DNA of 38,993 nt from NCBI GenBank assembly GCA_025352525.1, contig JANXTG010000171.1, positions 1 through 38,993 on the forward strand. Reading direction: 5' to 3'. Origin of the DNA: Ferruginibacter sp. (lineage in GTDB: Bacteria > Bacteroidota > Bacteroidia > Chitinophagales > Chitinophagaceae). A program made the position numbers and the translations under genes. The first letter of the stretch is position 1; each line of letters begins with the position of its first letter. Positions 16,693 to 25,572 of the stretch are shown here, piece by piece. The notes below the pieces were generated by a model. That model was not told the DNA's origin and did not search any database. It worked only from the letters and a program-made list of their open reading frames with translations.

Positions 16693-16725
16693 AACCCTGA
16701 CGATAAAATCGTTGGGGTTTCTTTT
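16693..16725 (+). terminator. Intrinsic terminator after secY
   Basis: AACCCTGACGAT (16693-16704) pairs along its whole length with ATCGTTGGGGTT (16708-16719), including two G-T wobbles, on an AAA loop. It is followed by TCTTTT. This is the clearest terminator of the cluster and probably ends the S10-spc-secY transcript, leaving map downstream. Confidence 0.8.
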
Positions 16726-16740
16726 AATTTTACTATATCA

Positions 16741-17541
16741 ATGATACAATATAAAACAAAAGAAGAGATTGAAATTATGCGGCACAGTTGCATGCTTGTT
16801 GGTAAAACTCATGCAGTAATTGCTGCTCAATTAAAAGAAGGTATTACAACAATTGAAGTAAACAGACTCGTAGAAGAATTCATAAATGATAATGGTGGAA
16901 TACCCTCTTTTAAAAATTATAATGGATTTCCATATGCAACTTGTATATCAGTCAATAATGCAGTAGTACACGGTTTTCCTTCTAACATTCCTTTAAAAAA
17001 TGGTGATATTATTTCTCTTGACATTGGAATCTTTAAGAACGGATTTCATGGTGACAGTGCTTACACTTATGCCATAGGAGAAATAACGGGTGATGTAAAA
17101 AAACTATTAAGAGTTACTAAAGAATCTCTCTACTGTGGTATTGAAAAAGCAAGACAAGGAAATAGAATTGGTGATATTGCATTTGCTATACAGGAACATA
17201 CAGAAAAGAAAAACGGATATGGGGTTGTACGAGATCTTGTAGGTCATGGACTAGGCAGAAAATTACATGAAGACCCACAAGTACCCAATTATGGAAAGCG
17301 GGGCAGTAAAGAAAAATTAAAAGCAGGGATGGTATTGGCAATTGAACCGATGATAAATATGGGAGTTAAAGAAGTGCTCCATTTGGAAGATGGCTGGACG
17401 GTGCTAACAAAAGACGGACAACCTTCAGCGCACTTTGAACATGATGTACATATTACAAAAGATGGGCCTGATATTTTAAGTTCTTTTGTAGAAATTGAAG
17501 CAGCTGAAAAAGCAAATATTAATTTAAGCTGGAGTTATTAA
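16741..17541 (+). CDS. map: Type I methionine aminopeptidase
   Basis: Map removes the initiator methionine from nascent proteins. The 266-residue length fits the type I enzyme. The five metal ligands are visible: Asp94 (SLDIG), Asp105 (HGDSA), His169 (GHGLGRKLHEDP), Glu202 (AIEPM) and Glu233 (FEHDVHIT). His78 (VVHGFP) is the conserved substrate-binding histidine. In most Bacteroidota map leads into infA and the alpha-operon ribosomal genes; here it is followed by an unrelated flavoprotein. It starts 15 bases after the secY terminator, and no consensus promoter is visible in that gap. Confidence 0.97.
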   Translation: MIQYKTKEEIEIMRHSCMLVGKTHAVIAAQLKEGITTIEVNRLVEEFINDNGGIPSFKNYNGFPYATCISVNNAVVHGFPSNIPLKNGDIISLDIGIFKNGFHGDSAYTYAIGEITGDVKKLLRVTKESLYCGIEKARQGNRIGDIAFAIQEHTEKKNGYGVVRDLVGHGLGRKLHEDPQVPNYGKRGSKEKLKAGMVLAIEPMINMGVKEVLHLEDGWTVLTKDGQPSAHFEHDVHITKDGPDILSSFVEIEAAEKANINLSWSY

Positions 17542-17552
17542 AATGAATAATA

Positions 17553-17599
17553 AATAGTGAATTGGAAATGATCAATAGTGAATATTGAATTGTGAATAG
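17553..17599 (+). repeat. Short direct repeats in map-flavoprotein spacer
   Basis: AATAGTGAAT occurs at 17553-17562 and again at 17574-17583, and related TTGTGAATAG follows at 17590-17599. The spacing is 21 then about 16 bases. This looks like a decayed tandem repeat; it overlaps no gene. Confidence 0.45.
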
Positions 17600-17624
17600 A
17601 AAAAAAGAAATTAACTTTTAGGGA

Positions 17625-18851
17625 ATGAATAAAAAAAAACTTGTTGTGATCGGTGGTGGTGCTGCAGGTTTTTTTTGTGCTGTAAATGCAGCGAGGCTGC
17701 AACCAAATATTGAAGTAATTATTCTTGAAAAAACAGGAAAATTATTAAGTAAAGTAAAAGTTAGCGGTGGCGGAAGATGTAACGTCACACATGCTTGCTT
17801 TAGTATGGGCGATATGGTGAAAAAATATCCCAGAGGTGAGCAGTTTCTTAAAAAAGCATTTCACTATTTTTTTACAACAGACACCATTCAATGGTTTATA
17901 GACAGAGGTATTGAAACAAAAACCGAAAAAGATGGAAGAATGTTTCCATCTTCAAACAGTTCACAAACAATTGTCGATTGCTTTCTTAACGAAGCCGTAA
18001 AATATAATGTGCAAATTGAAATAAACACAGATGTTGCCGATTTGCATTTTCAAAATAATAAATGGATAATAACAACCTCTTTTAATAAAGAAATAGCAGC
18101 AGATTTTGTTTGCGTTGCTTCGGGTGGTTTTATTAAAATGGCTAACGCAAAATGGCTAGACCTACTTGGGCATACTATAGCACCACCTGTTCCCTCTTTA
18201 TTTACCTTTAACATGCCTGCCAATCCAATTACAAAATTAATGGGATTATCAGTCGAGCATGCGCGGGTAAAAATTTTGGGCGAAAAATTGGAAACAGAAG
18301 GTCCGTTACTTGTAACCCATTGGGGATTTAGCGGGCCTGCAATTTTAAAAATGTCTGCTTATGCTGCACTAATTTTGGCTGGTAAGAATTATGACTTTTC
18401 TGTTGTTATAAATTGGCTTCCGCTTTACAACGAAAATTCTCTGAGAGAAAAAATGCAGTTGTTGAGGTTTGATATGGCTACAACCAAAATACAAAATAAA
18501 AATCCTTTTTTCTTGCCTACAAGATTATGGGAATACCTTCTTTTGGAAAGTGGCATTAAAGAAGGTATAAAATGGACAGACTTAAAGGTAAAGGAACAGA
18601 ATCTGCTTATAAAAAATTTATGTTTACAATCATTTCAGATAAAAGGAAAAACAACTTTTAAAGAAGAGTTTGTTACAGCTGGAGGAGTAAATACGGAAGA
18701 AATAAATGTAAATACAATGGAAAGTAAACTACAGAAAAATCTTTTTTTTGCAGGAGAAGTTATAAACATTGACGGTGTAACAGGAGGCTTTAATTTTCAA
18801 AATGCCTGGACAACCGGATGGATTGCTGCTAAGGCAATTGCTAATATTTAA
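17625..18851 (+). CDS. BaiN/HI0933-family NAD(P)/FAD-dependent oxidoreductase
   Basis: This 408-residue flavoprotein has an N-terminal FAD-binding Rossmann motif VVIGGGAAGFFCAV (residues 7-20), with the acidic end of the second strand in VIILEKTGK, and the family-specific KVKVSGGGRCNVTHA (44-58). The C-terminus has the second FAD contact FFAGEVINIDGVTGGFNFQ and a short helix. BaiN-type and HI0933-like enzymes are widespread, but the physiological substrate is usually unknown. I do not assign bile-acid or other specific activity. It probably acts in the cytosol. Confidence 0.9.
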   Translation: MNKKKLVVIGGGAAGFFCAVNAARLQPNIEVIILEKTGKLLSKVKVSGGGRCNVTHACFSMGDMVKKYPRGEQFLKKAFHYFFTTDTIQWFIDRGIETKTEKDGRMFPSSNSSQTIVDCFLNEAVKYNVQIEINTDVADLHFQNNKWIITTSFNKEIAADFVCVASGGFIKMANAKWLDLLGHTIAPPVPSLFTFNMPANPITKLMGLSVEHARVKILGEKLETEGPLLVTHWGFSGPAILKMSAYAALILAGKNYDFSVVINWLPLYNENSLREKMQLLRFDMATTKIQNKNPFFLPTRLWEYLLLESGIKEGIKWTDLKVKEQNLLIKNLCLQSFQIKGKTTFKEEFVTAGGVNTEEINVNTMESKLQKNLFFAGEVINIDGVTGGFNFQNAWTTGWIAAKAIANI

Positions 18852-18921
18852 TTCATCTTTTAAAACTTTTTTAACAAAGTCCTGGTCATCTTTTATATTC
18901 TTTAAAAATTATACTCTTTAT

Positions 18922-18929
18922 TATGTTTG
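18922..18929 (+). promoter_or_regulatory. Candidate -7 element before the LptF/LptG-like gene
   Basis: TATGTTTG matches TAnnTTTG and lies 15 bases upstream of the start codon at 18945. No TTG is found at the expected upstream distance, so support is partial. Confidence 0.35.
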
Positions 18930-18944
18930 TAACTTTCGATCTGA

Positions 18945-20039
18945 ATGAAAATACTTGATAAATATATTTTAACGAAATATCTTACCACCTTTTTTTTCTG
19001 TATTTTATTGTTTACAGCCATTGTTGTGGTTGTCGATATAAGCGAGAAAACTGATAATTTTTCTAAATCAAATTTATCTGCCTACCAGATAATGACTGAT
19101 TATTATTTTGGTTTTATTCCAAGAATAGATGCTCTACTTTTCCCTTTATTTGTTTTTATTTCTGTAATATTTTTCACATCAAAAATGGCGGGTCGATCAG
19201 AAGTAATTGCTGTATTAAGCAGTGGTGTGTCTTACCATCGATTTATTAGACCTTTTCTTGTAGGAGGTATAATATTATCAGCAGTTTTGTGGTTTGGCTA
19301 CCAATATGTGATACCAAAAGCAAATAAAAAATGGGGAGATTTTGAAAAACGTTACATCGATCCAAGTAGTCCTGCCGGTATGAATAACAGCACTTATAAA
19401 CAGAATATTTACTTTAAGTTAGATCAAAACAGTTATATAGGTATTAGAGGATATGATACAATTTCCAAAACGGGTAACGGGTTTTTTATCCAACGTTTTT
19501 CAGACAATAAATTATTGTATAATTTAAGAGCTTCTAATTTTAACTGGGATACCATTACGACAAAATGGAAGTTAACTGACGTTACAGAAAGAACGTTGAA
19601 CGATATTAATGAAACAGTACATAAAACACCTATTAAATTGATTAATTTTAATTTTAAACCAATTGATTTAAGAAAGGATGAATATTTAAAAGACCAAATG
19701 AGTACGCCGGATTTGGAATCATTTATAAAAATGGAAAAAATAAGGGAATCAGATACGGTAAGTTCATTATTGGTTGAGCGTTACAACAGAGATGCCATTC
19801 CTGCCTCTGTAATTATACTTACAGTCATTGGAACTGTGCTGGCATCCCGCAAAGTTCGTGGTGGTAGTGGCGCACATATTGCTTTAGGCGTTGTTTTAAG
19901 CATGACCTATATTCTCTTTAGCAGATTCTCTGTTGTGTTTGCTACTAAAGGAAGCTTTACCCCCTTGCTTGCAGCATGGCTACCCAATATTATTTTTGGT
20001 CTGCTTGCTGTTTTTTTATACAGAAGAGCATTACGTTAA
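18945..20039 (+). CDS. LptF/LptG family permease (YjgP/YjgQ)
   Basis: LptF and LptG form the membrane part of the LptB2FGC transporter that extracts lipopolysaccharide from the inner membrane. The 364-residue product has the expected arrangement. A short N-terminal amphipathic start is followed by membrane segments around residues 13-31, 60-78 and 100-118. A periplasmic beta-jellyroll-like domain (about 120-275) comes next, then three C-terminal membrane segments ending YRRALR. The conserved N-terminal LDKYILTKYLTTFF is typical. Sequence inspection alone does not settle whether it is LptF or LptG. No second copy or lptB is in the window. Confidence 0.92.
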   Translation: MKILDKYILTKYLTTFFFCILLFTAIVVVVDISEKTDNFSKSNLSAYQIMTDYYFGFIPRIDALLFPLFVFISVIFFTSKMAGRSEVIAVLSSGVSYHRFIRPFLVGGIILSAVLWFGYQYVIPKANKKWGDFEKRYIDPSSPAGMNNSTYKQNIYFKLDQNSYIGIRGYDTISKTGNGFFIQRFSDNKLLYNLRASNFNWDTITTKWKLTDVTERTLNDINETVHKTPIKLINFNFKPIDLRKDEYLKDQMSTPDLESFIKMEKIRESDTVSSLLVERYNRDAIPASVIILTVIGTVLASRKVRGGSGAHIALGVVLSMTYILFSRFSVVFATKGSFTPLLAAWLPNIIFGLLAVFLYRRALR

Positions 20040-20059
20040 TATTATCGTTGGAGAGATTT

Positions 20060-20086
20060 AAAAAATTACTTTTTTAAGAATTTTTT
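20060..20086 (+). terminator. AT-only terminator-like hairpin after LptF/LptG-like gene
   Basis: AAAAAATT (20060-20067) and CTT (20069-20071) pair with AAG (20076-20078) and AATTTTTT (20079-20086), with one bulged A and a TTTT loop. The 3' arm itself supplies the T-run. The stem is almost entirely A-T, so it is weaker than a GC-rich terminator. Confidence 0.5.
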
Positions 20087-20164
20087 GTTTTATTTATATT
20101 TAAATCATTTGTTTAACAGTACTTGCGGTCGTAATTTTAAAGGATATAATTTTACACATCATAA

Positions 20165-20198
20165 TTGGGGTAACAAAGTATAAAAAGTTTATTTTTTG
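20165..20198 (+). promoter_or_regulatory. Candidate citrate synthase promoter
   Basis: TTG at 20165-20167 is followed after 22 bases by TATTTTTTG (20190-20198), one base longer than the TAnnTTTG consensus. It lies about 40 bases before the start codon, after the preceding terminator-like hairpin. Confidence 0.45.
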
Positions 20199-20240
20199 CG
20201 TTATCATCATAAATATTTTTCACAGAAATAATTTTTTAAA

Positions 20241-21566
20241 ATGGGCATTATAAAAGACAGGTTCAAAGCAAAGGCTGATGAAGTAGGTGCAGAAATGAAA
20301 GAAATGCTGAAGGAGCATGGGGATAAAAAAATTGGTGAAGTCACACTGTCCCAGGTTTACCAAGGCATGCGTGGCATTACCGGTTTGGTGACCGAAACAT
20401 CTTTGCTTGACGCACAGGATGGTATTCGTTTTAGAGGTTATTCCATACCTGAATTGCAGGAGAAATTACCAAAAGCTCCCGGAGGCTCAGAACCATTACC
20501 CGAAGGACTTTTTTACTTAATGCTTGTTGGAACATTACCAACCGAAGACGATGTACACCATTTAACAAGTGTATGGCAACGCAGAAGCCACGTACCCAAC
20601 CATGTATTTGCCACCATAGAAGCTTTGCCTGTAAGTACACACCCAATGACCCAGTTTGTTGTAGCTATTATGGCTTTGCAAACAGAAAGTCAATTTGCAA
20701 AACGTTATGCAAAAGGCATGAATAAAAAAGATTATTGGGAAGCTACTTTTGATGACAGCATGGATCTGATATCCAGACTGCCAAGAATAGCAGCCTACAT
20801 TTACAGAAGAAAATATAAGAATGGAGAACACATTCAACCCAATGGTTTGTTGGACTGGGCAGGAAATTTTGCACACATGATGGGTTACGAAGATGAAGGA
20901 TTTATGGAATTGATGCGTTTGTATATGACCATACATGCTGATCACGAAGGTGGTAATGTTTCTGCTCACACAACTCATCTAGTAGGCTCTGCATTAAGCG
21001 ATCCTTACTTAAGTTTCGCTGCAGGTATGAATGGTCTTGCCGGCCCATTGCACGGCTTGGCTAATCAGGAAGTAATAAAATGGATATTTGAATTAAGAGA
21101 GCAAATCGGTTCTGATACTCCAACTAAAGAAGAGATAGCAGCATATGTCGAAAAAACATTGAGCGAAGGTAAAGTTGTACCGGGTTACGGGCATGCAGTA
21201 TTAAGAAAAACAGACCCACGCTTTACTGCACAAATGGAATTTGGAAAAAAACATATGCCTGATGATACACTGGTACAAACCGTATGGAATATTTATGAAG
21301 CTGTGCCGCCAATATTAAGTTCTAAAGCAAAAATTAAAAACCCGTGGCCTAATGTAGATGCACACAGTGGTGCTCTGCTTGTTCATTATGGCATGAACGA
21401 ATATGAATTTTACACAGTACTTTTTGGTGTATCCCGATCTTTGGGCGTGCTTGCAAGTTTGTGTTGGGATAGGGCATTTGGTTTTCCTTTGGAAAGACCG
21501 AAATCCATTACTAATGAACTAGTAAAAAAATGGTTAGAAGGAAAAGATGAAGTGTGGGGAGACTAA
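20241..21566 (+). CDS. gltA: Citrate synthase, mitochondrial-type
   Basis: This enzyme condenses oxaloacetate with acetyl-CoA to start the citric acid cycle. At 441 residues it matches eukaryotic mitochondrial citrate synthase closely rather than the shorter allosteric form of enterobacteria. It carries GLVTETSLLDAQDGIRFRGY and the catalytic segments HGLANQEV (His271), GYGHAVLRKTDPR (His318) and NVDAHSGALL (Asp373). These correspond to the His/His/Asp triad at 274, 320 and 375 of the pig enzyme. This type is usual in Bacteroidota. It stands alone between a candidate promoter and a strong terminator. The symbol gltA is used for function only. Confidence 0.96.
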   Translation: MGIIKDRFKAKADEVGAEMKEMLKEHGDKKIGEVTLSQVYQGMRGITGLVTETSLLDAQDGIRFRGYSIPELQEKLPKAPGGSEPLPEGLFYLMLVGTLPTEDDVHHLTSVWQRRSHVPNHVFATIEALPVSTHPMTQFVVAIMALQTESQFAKRYAKGMNKKDYWEATFDDSMDLISRLPRIAAYIYRRKYKNGEHIQPNGLLDWAGNFAHMMGYEDEGFMELMRLYMTIHADHEGGNVSAHTTHLVGSALSDPYLSFAAGMNGLAGPLHGLANQEVIKWIFELREQIGSDTPTKEEIAAYVEKTLSEGKVVPGYGHAVLRKTDPRFTAQMEFGKKHMPDDTLVQTVWNIYEAVPPILSSKAKIKNPWPNVDAHSGALLVHYGMNEYEFYTVLFGVSRSLGVLASLCWDRAFGFPLERPKSITNELVKKWLEGKDEVWGD

Positions 21567-21600
21567 TAATAACAATAAATTTTCTAACTAAATCTACAGT

Positions 21601-21632
21601 AAAATGCCTCGAAATATTTCGGGGCATTTTTT
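21601..21632 (+). terminator. Intrinsic terminator after citrate synthase
   Basis: AAAATGCCTCGAAAT (21601-21615) folds back on ATTTCGGGGCATTTT (21616-21630) with a single T-G wobble, ending in a T-run. The stem is about 13 base pairs with a small loop. It separates gltA from the tRNA promoter ten bases further on. Confidence 0.9.
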
Positions 21633-21640
21633 AAATTCTT

Positions 21641-21670
21641 TTGAATGGTAGCTTTATAAAATTATATTTG
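21641..21670 (+). promoter_or_regulatory. Promoter of tRNA-Ala
   Basis: TTG (21641-21643, within TTTTG) and TATATTTG (21663-21670) are separated by exactly 19 bases, a full match to the Bacteroidota consensus. The mature tRNA starts 14 bases after the -7 element. Confidence 0.75.
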
Positions 21671-21683
21671 CAATCCTTACAAA

Positions 21684-21756
<73 letters not shown>

Positions 21757-21757
21757 C

Positions 21758-21802
21758 AAAAAGCGGCTACATTGATTTTATAATCTTTGTTGCCGCTTTT
21801 TT
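21758..21802 (+). terminator. Terminator after tRNA-Ala
   Basis: AAAAAGCGGC (21758-21767) pairs with GCCGCTTTTT (21792-21801) over a 24-base loop, and the T-run continues to 21802. Confidence 0.8.
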
Positions 21803-21996
21803 ATTTCACTTCAATGCTTTCGAGTTAAAATTTCAAGAAGAAAAAAAGCAGTCTACTTTTTTTAATATTCGTGTAACCATTGTAAAACATTCCTTATTAA
21901 ATTAAAAAATCCAAAACAATAAATTATTTGTGTTTTAGTTTTTAATATTGAGCAAGAACCTCTTTTCATTATCTTACAAAAAATGAATCTCAAAAT

Positions 21997-22692
21997 ATGA
22001 ATTGCCTGATTGTTGACGATAATAAAATTGCCCGAACGACCATGAAGCAACTGGCCAGTCAGGTAAAAGATATTGTTTTGGTTGGCGAATGTGCTAATGC
22101 AATGGATGCCTATAATCTTTTGCAGGTACAACAGGTTGATTTGATTTTACTTGATATTGAAATGGATGGTATGACGGGTTTAGAGTTGGCAAAAAACCTT
22201 GGCAAAAAAAGACCCATCATCGTTTTTACCACTTCCAAAAAAGAATATGCCGCTGAAGCCTTTGAATTAAATGTAGCTGATTATATAGTAAAACCAGTAA
22301 CACCTTCACGCTTTATGCAGACAATTGAAAAAGTACGGGATATCTTACAAAGTAATATTGAAGAATTTAAACTTAACGATGAAGAATTTATTTTTATCCG
22401 GGATTCCAATATCGTTCGTCGTCTTAAATTAGATGAAATACTTTTTGCAGAAGCAATGGGCGACTATGTAAAACTACATACGCTTCAAAAATACTATGCC
22501 ATTCATGCTACATTAAAATCAGTAGAAGAGCGTCTGCCTGTTCTCAAATTCATACGGGTACACCGTTCCTTTATTGTAGCCATCAATAAAATTGATACCA
22601 TACAGGATGGAGCTATAGTAATTAACAGCAAACCGGTACCGGTTGCAGATGCATACCGTGCTGCTTTAAATAAAAGGATGAATATATTATAG
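21997..22692 (+). CDS. LytTR-family response regulator
   Basis: The 231-residue protein has an N-terminal receiver domain with acidic pair in LIVDDNK, phosphoacceptor Asp53 (LILLDIEMDG), the conserved Thr/Ser in VFTTSKK and Lys in DYIVKPV. From about residue 125 a LytTR DNA-binding domain follows, containing IFIRDSNIVRRLKLDEILFAEA, GDYVKLHT and FIRVHRSFIVAINKID. Such regulators usually pair with a sensor kinase and bind direct repeats. Here the nearest kinase is the hybrid kinase at 23134, separated by a small membrane protein, on the same strand. That kinase already contains its own receiver and HPt domains, so a phosphorelay from its HPt to this regulator is a reasonable inference. Confidence 0.95.
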   Translation: MNCLIVDDNKIARTTMKQLASQVKDIVLVGECANAMDAYNLLQVQQVDLILLDIEMDGMTGLELAKNLGKKRPIIVFTTSKKEYAAEAFELNVADYIVKPVTPSRFMQTIEKVRDILQSNIEEFKLNDEEFIFIRDSNIVRRLKLDEILFAEAMGDYVKLHTLQKYYAIHATLKSVEERLPVLKFIRVHRSFIVAINKIDTIQDGAIVINSKPVPVADAYRAALNKRMNIL

Positions 22693-22897
22693 CATCTCCC
22701 AACTTTCGTTTTTCCTTTTTGAACTATATATTTTCCTTTGTTGTCTTTTTACGAGAAAAAATTTACTGCCTCATAATTATTTTTAAGATACGTTACTGGA
22801 TCAAAAATTATTTGTACCGGTTCTTTTTTAAATATTATAATGAGTAATTAGTTTAAAGGTTCTGTTTTTTATTCAGCCCCTTTTAAAGATTTTAAAA

Positions 22898-23101
22898 ATG
22901 AAAATCATTTATACCATTTTGTTTTTTGCAGATACACTTGTTTTATTAATATTAGCTTTTTTATTTTTTAAATTGGTTGATACAGGAACAAGTATTACCC
23001 CAATTATTTTATTAATAAGCGGTATTGTTTGTTCTATTGCTATACTTGTTTATCTGCTCTTAAAGTATATCAAAATCCCTCCTTCTAACAAGCATCAATA
23101 A
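22898..23101 (+). CDS. Small two-helix membrane protein of unknown function
   Basis: The 67-residue product has two hydrophobic segments (about residues 3-25 and 33-57) joined by a short polar loop DTGTSIT and a basic C-terminus KIPPSNKHQ. I do not recognise a family. Its stop codon is 33 bases before the hybrid kinase ATG, so it may be co-transcribed with the kinase. Coding status rests on the clean hydrophobic pattern and its position. The 205 bases upstream show no clear promoter or hairpin. Confidence 0.6.
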   Translation: MKIIYTILFFADTLVLLILAFLFFKLVDTGTSITPIILLISGIVCSIAILVYLLLKYIKIPPSNKHQ

Positions 23102-23133
23102 TTTTGTTATAAATTAGCACAACACAATTATTG

Positions 23134-25341
23134 ATGACAGGTAAAAAAATTATTTTTTACATACTTGCTGCTTTTATTTCCGGCAATCTTTTTCTTATTT
23201 ATATCCAATATAATTCTGCAAAAAATACTACTGCACTTATTGAGGGGAATGAGAAAGTTTTAAGTGAACTCAATGTCAGCAACAATCTTAAGGAACTTGA
23301 AAAGGATATTATTTCAGTAGAAAGTAAAATACGTGGTACTGTTTCCACGACTGATTTATCCTATATTGATGGGCTGGAAATAAAAATAAACGAAATTGAA
23401 AATAATCTTCACCAGCTTCAAAAAATATCGGATGATGATTATTCTATTAAATATATTGACCAGCTTGATGATCTTATCCACAAAAAATTATTTTTTAGCA
23501 GACAAATACTTGATGTTTACCAAAAAAATGGCCAAGCCGCTGCTGAAGCATTTATTGTAAAGCAGGCGGGTAAAAAAATAACAGATTCAATTTCCGGCGT
23601 TACCTTTTTAATAGACAGTACAAGAAAAACCCTTCTCACAAAAGTTACCAACTCAATTAATAAAAGCGGTAAAAAAGTACAACAGCTCAACACTATTTTA
23701 ATTGCGTTGGTGCTCGGCAGTGGGCTGATTTTATTCTGGTATATAATTAATACCGTACGCAAACAAAATCAATTAATTCTGCAACTCAATATTTCTGAAA
23801 AAAAGGTAAAGGAAGCTGCAAAACTAAAAGAAAAATTTATGGCCAATATGAGCCATGAAATAAGAACACCAATGAATGCGATACTGGGCTTTACTAATTT
23901 ATTGGAACGAAAAGATATTGATCCGGAATCAAAAATTTATGTTCAGACAATTCAAAAATCAGGCGAAAATCTGCTGGCAATAATTAATGACATTCTTGAT
24001 TTATCAAAGATAGAAGAAGGTATGATGCGCATAGAATCAGCACCTTTCAGCATTCGTGGCTTGGTACATTCTGTAGAAATAATGTTCAGAAATAAAGCAG
24101 CAGAAAAACGATTACAATTCTTAATTACGGTTGATGAATCATTGCCATATATATTAGAAGGGGATGGTACAAGGCTTACGCAAATTTTAGTAAATCTTAT
24201 TGGTAATGCCTTAAAATTTACAGACAAAGGAAGTATTGAAATTAAAATTACCAACGACGGAAGTACAGATAAAATTATAAATACCGGAATTGTTGTAACC
24301 GACACGGGAATTGGAATTGAACAGGATAAATTAGAAAAAATATTTGAGCGATTTCAGCAGGCAGAAGATACAGTTACACGAAAGTACGGAGGAACTGGGC
24401 TGGGTCTTTCAATAGTAAACGATCTTGTAACATTGCAAAACGGAGTTGTTACCGTTGAGAGTGTGTTTGGTAAAGGCACAACTTTTAAAATAATAATTCC
24501 ATACACAATTTCTTTACATGAATTAGATAATAAACAATTTGCAGCCCGTAACACATTCATACAATCCAATTTTAAAAATACTTGTGTGCTGGTTGCAGAA
24601 GATAACGAAATAAACCAAAGTTTTATCCGCCATTTATTTAAAACCTGGCAATTAAATTTTGATTTGGTGAGCAATGGTAAACAAGCATTAGAAATGCTTG
24701 AAGTAAAAAAATACAGTTTGATTTTGATGGATATTCAAATGCCGGAAATGGACGGTTACACTGCATCGCAGCAGATACGAAAAAAATTGAAACTGGATAT
24801 TCCTATTATTGCTATGACCGCCCATGCCCTTAATGGCGAAAGAGAAAAATGCCTAAACTTTGGTATGAATGAATACATCTCAAAACCAATAAGGGAAGAA
24901 CATTTACACCAATTAATAACTCAGTTTACCTACAAAGAACCAAGTATTTTTTCAGCCAAACAACAAACTCAAATTATTGATGCAGTAAATTATAAATTTA
25001 TAAATCTGCAATACATGAAAGAAGTAAGCAATGGTAACTTTGAATACGAAAAAACTGTTACTGAACAATTTATTGAAATTATTCCCAATGATTTGCTTGC
25101 ACTTCAAAATGCATGGCAACAGCATAATATTAGAAAGCTAAAGCAACTGGCACATAACATGAAAACTTCAATATCTGTTATGGGTTTAAATGAAGTATTG
25201 GAACCTTATTTGCATGAATTAGAATATGAAGATTTAACTGACAATTCTTTCAATATTAATTTTAACTCTCTAAGAACTGTTTGTGAAGCAGCTGTTGAAG
25301 AAGCTAAACATTATTATAGCCAACTTCCATCGGAATCATAA
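23134..25341 (+). CDS. Hybrid sensor histidine kinase with receiver and HPt domains
   Basis: The 735-residue protein has a membrane segment at about 5-25 and a largely helical extracytoplasmic region to about 183. A second membrane segment at about 187-205 is followed by the kinase core. The HisKA phosphoacceptor is His241 in MSHEIRTPMNA. The HATPase_c domain carries NLIGNALKFT, DTGIGI and the GTGLGLSI box. The receiver domain has its phosphoacceptor at Asp533 (LILMDIQMPEMDG). The C-terminal HPt domain has His674 in AHNMKTS. All elements for an internal His-Asp-His relay are intact. I start it at the ATG 23134; a TTG codon just before it is also in frame. The signal is unknown. A TAATTTTG at 23099-23106 could be a -7 element but lacks an upstream TTG. 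Confidence 0.93.
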   Translation: MTGKKIIFYILAAFISGNLFLIYIQYNSAKNTTALIEGNEKVLSELNVSNNLKELEKDIISVESKIRGTVSTTDLSYIDGLEIKINEIENNLHQLQKISDDDYSIKYIDQLDDLIHKKLFFSRQILDVYQKNGQAAAEAFIVKQAGKKITDSISGVTFLIDSTRKTLLTKVTNSINKSGKKVQQLNTILIALVLGSGLILFWYIINTVRKQNQLILQLNISEKKVKEAAKLKEKFMANMSHEIRTPMNAILGFTNLLERKDIDPESKIYVQTIQKSGENLLAIINDILDLSKIEEGMMRIESAPFSIRGLVHSVEIMFRNKAAEKRLQFLITVDESLPYILEGDGTRLTQILVNLIGNALKFTDKGSIEIKITNDGSTDKIINTGIVVTDTGIGIEQDKLEKIFERFQQAEDTVTRKYGGTGLGLSIVNDLVTLQNGVVTVESVFGKGTTFKIIIPYTISLHELDNKQFAARNTFIQSNFKNTCVLVAEDNEINQSFIRHLFKTWQLNFDLVSNGKQALEMLEVKKYSLILMDIQMPEMDGYTASQQIRKKLKLDIPIIAMTAHALNGEREKCLNFGMNEYISKPIREEHLHQLITQFTYKEPSIFSAKQQTQIIDAVNYKFINLQYMKEVSNGNFEYEKTVTEQFIEIIPNDLLALQNAWQQHNIRKLKQLAHNMKTSISVMGLNEVLEPYLHELEYEDLTDNSFNINFNSLRTVCEAAVEEAKHYYSQLPSES

Positions 25342-25572
25342 ATTAAGCATTAACTAATTAATAATTTAAATTATACAGGCTGTACTTAACTCAGACTGGA
25401 TAATTCAATAAATTTATTACCTCTTCTACATTTTTTTATAGGTTCAACTTATGCATGTTCTTTTTCTGCCGACTGTATTTGTCTTTTCAACGACTGGTAA
25501 TTTACAAAAATATTTTATGTTAAGAGATTTTTTACTGTGTAGTATCTCAATTAAAAAAACTAAAAAAAAATA

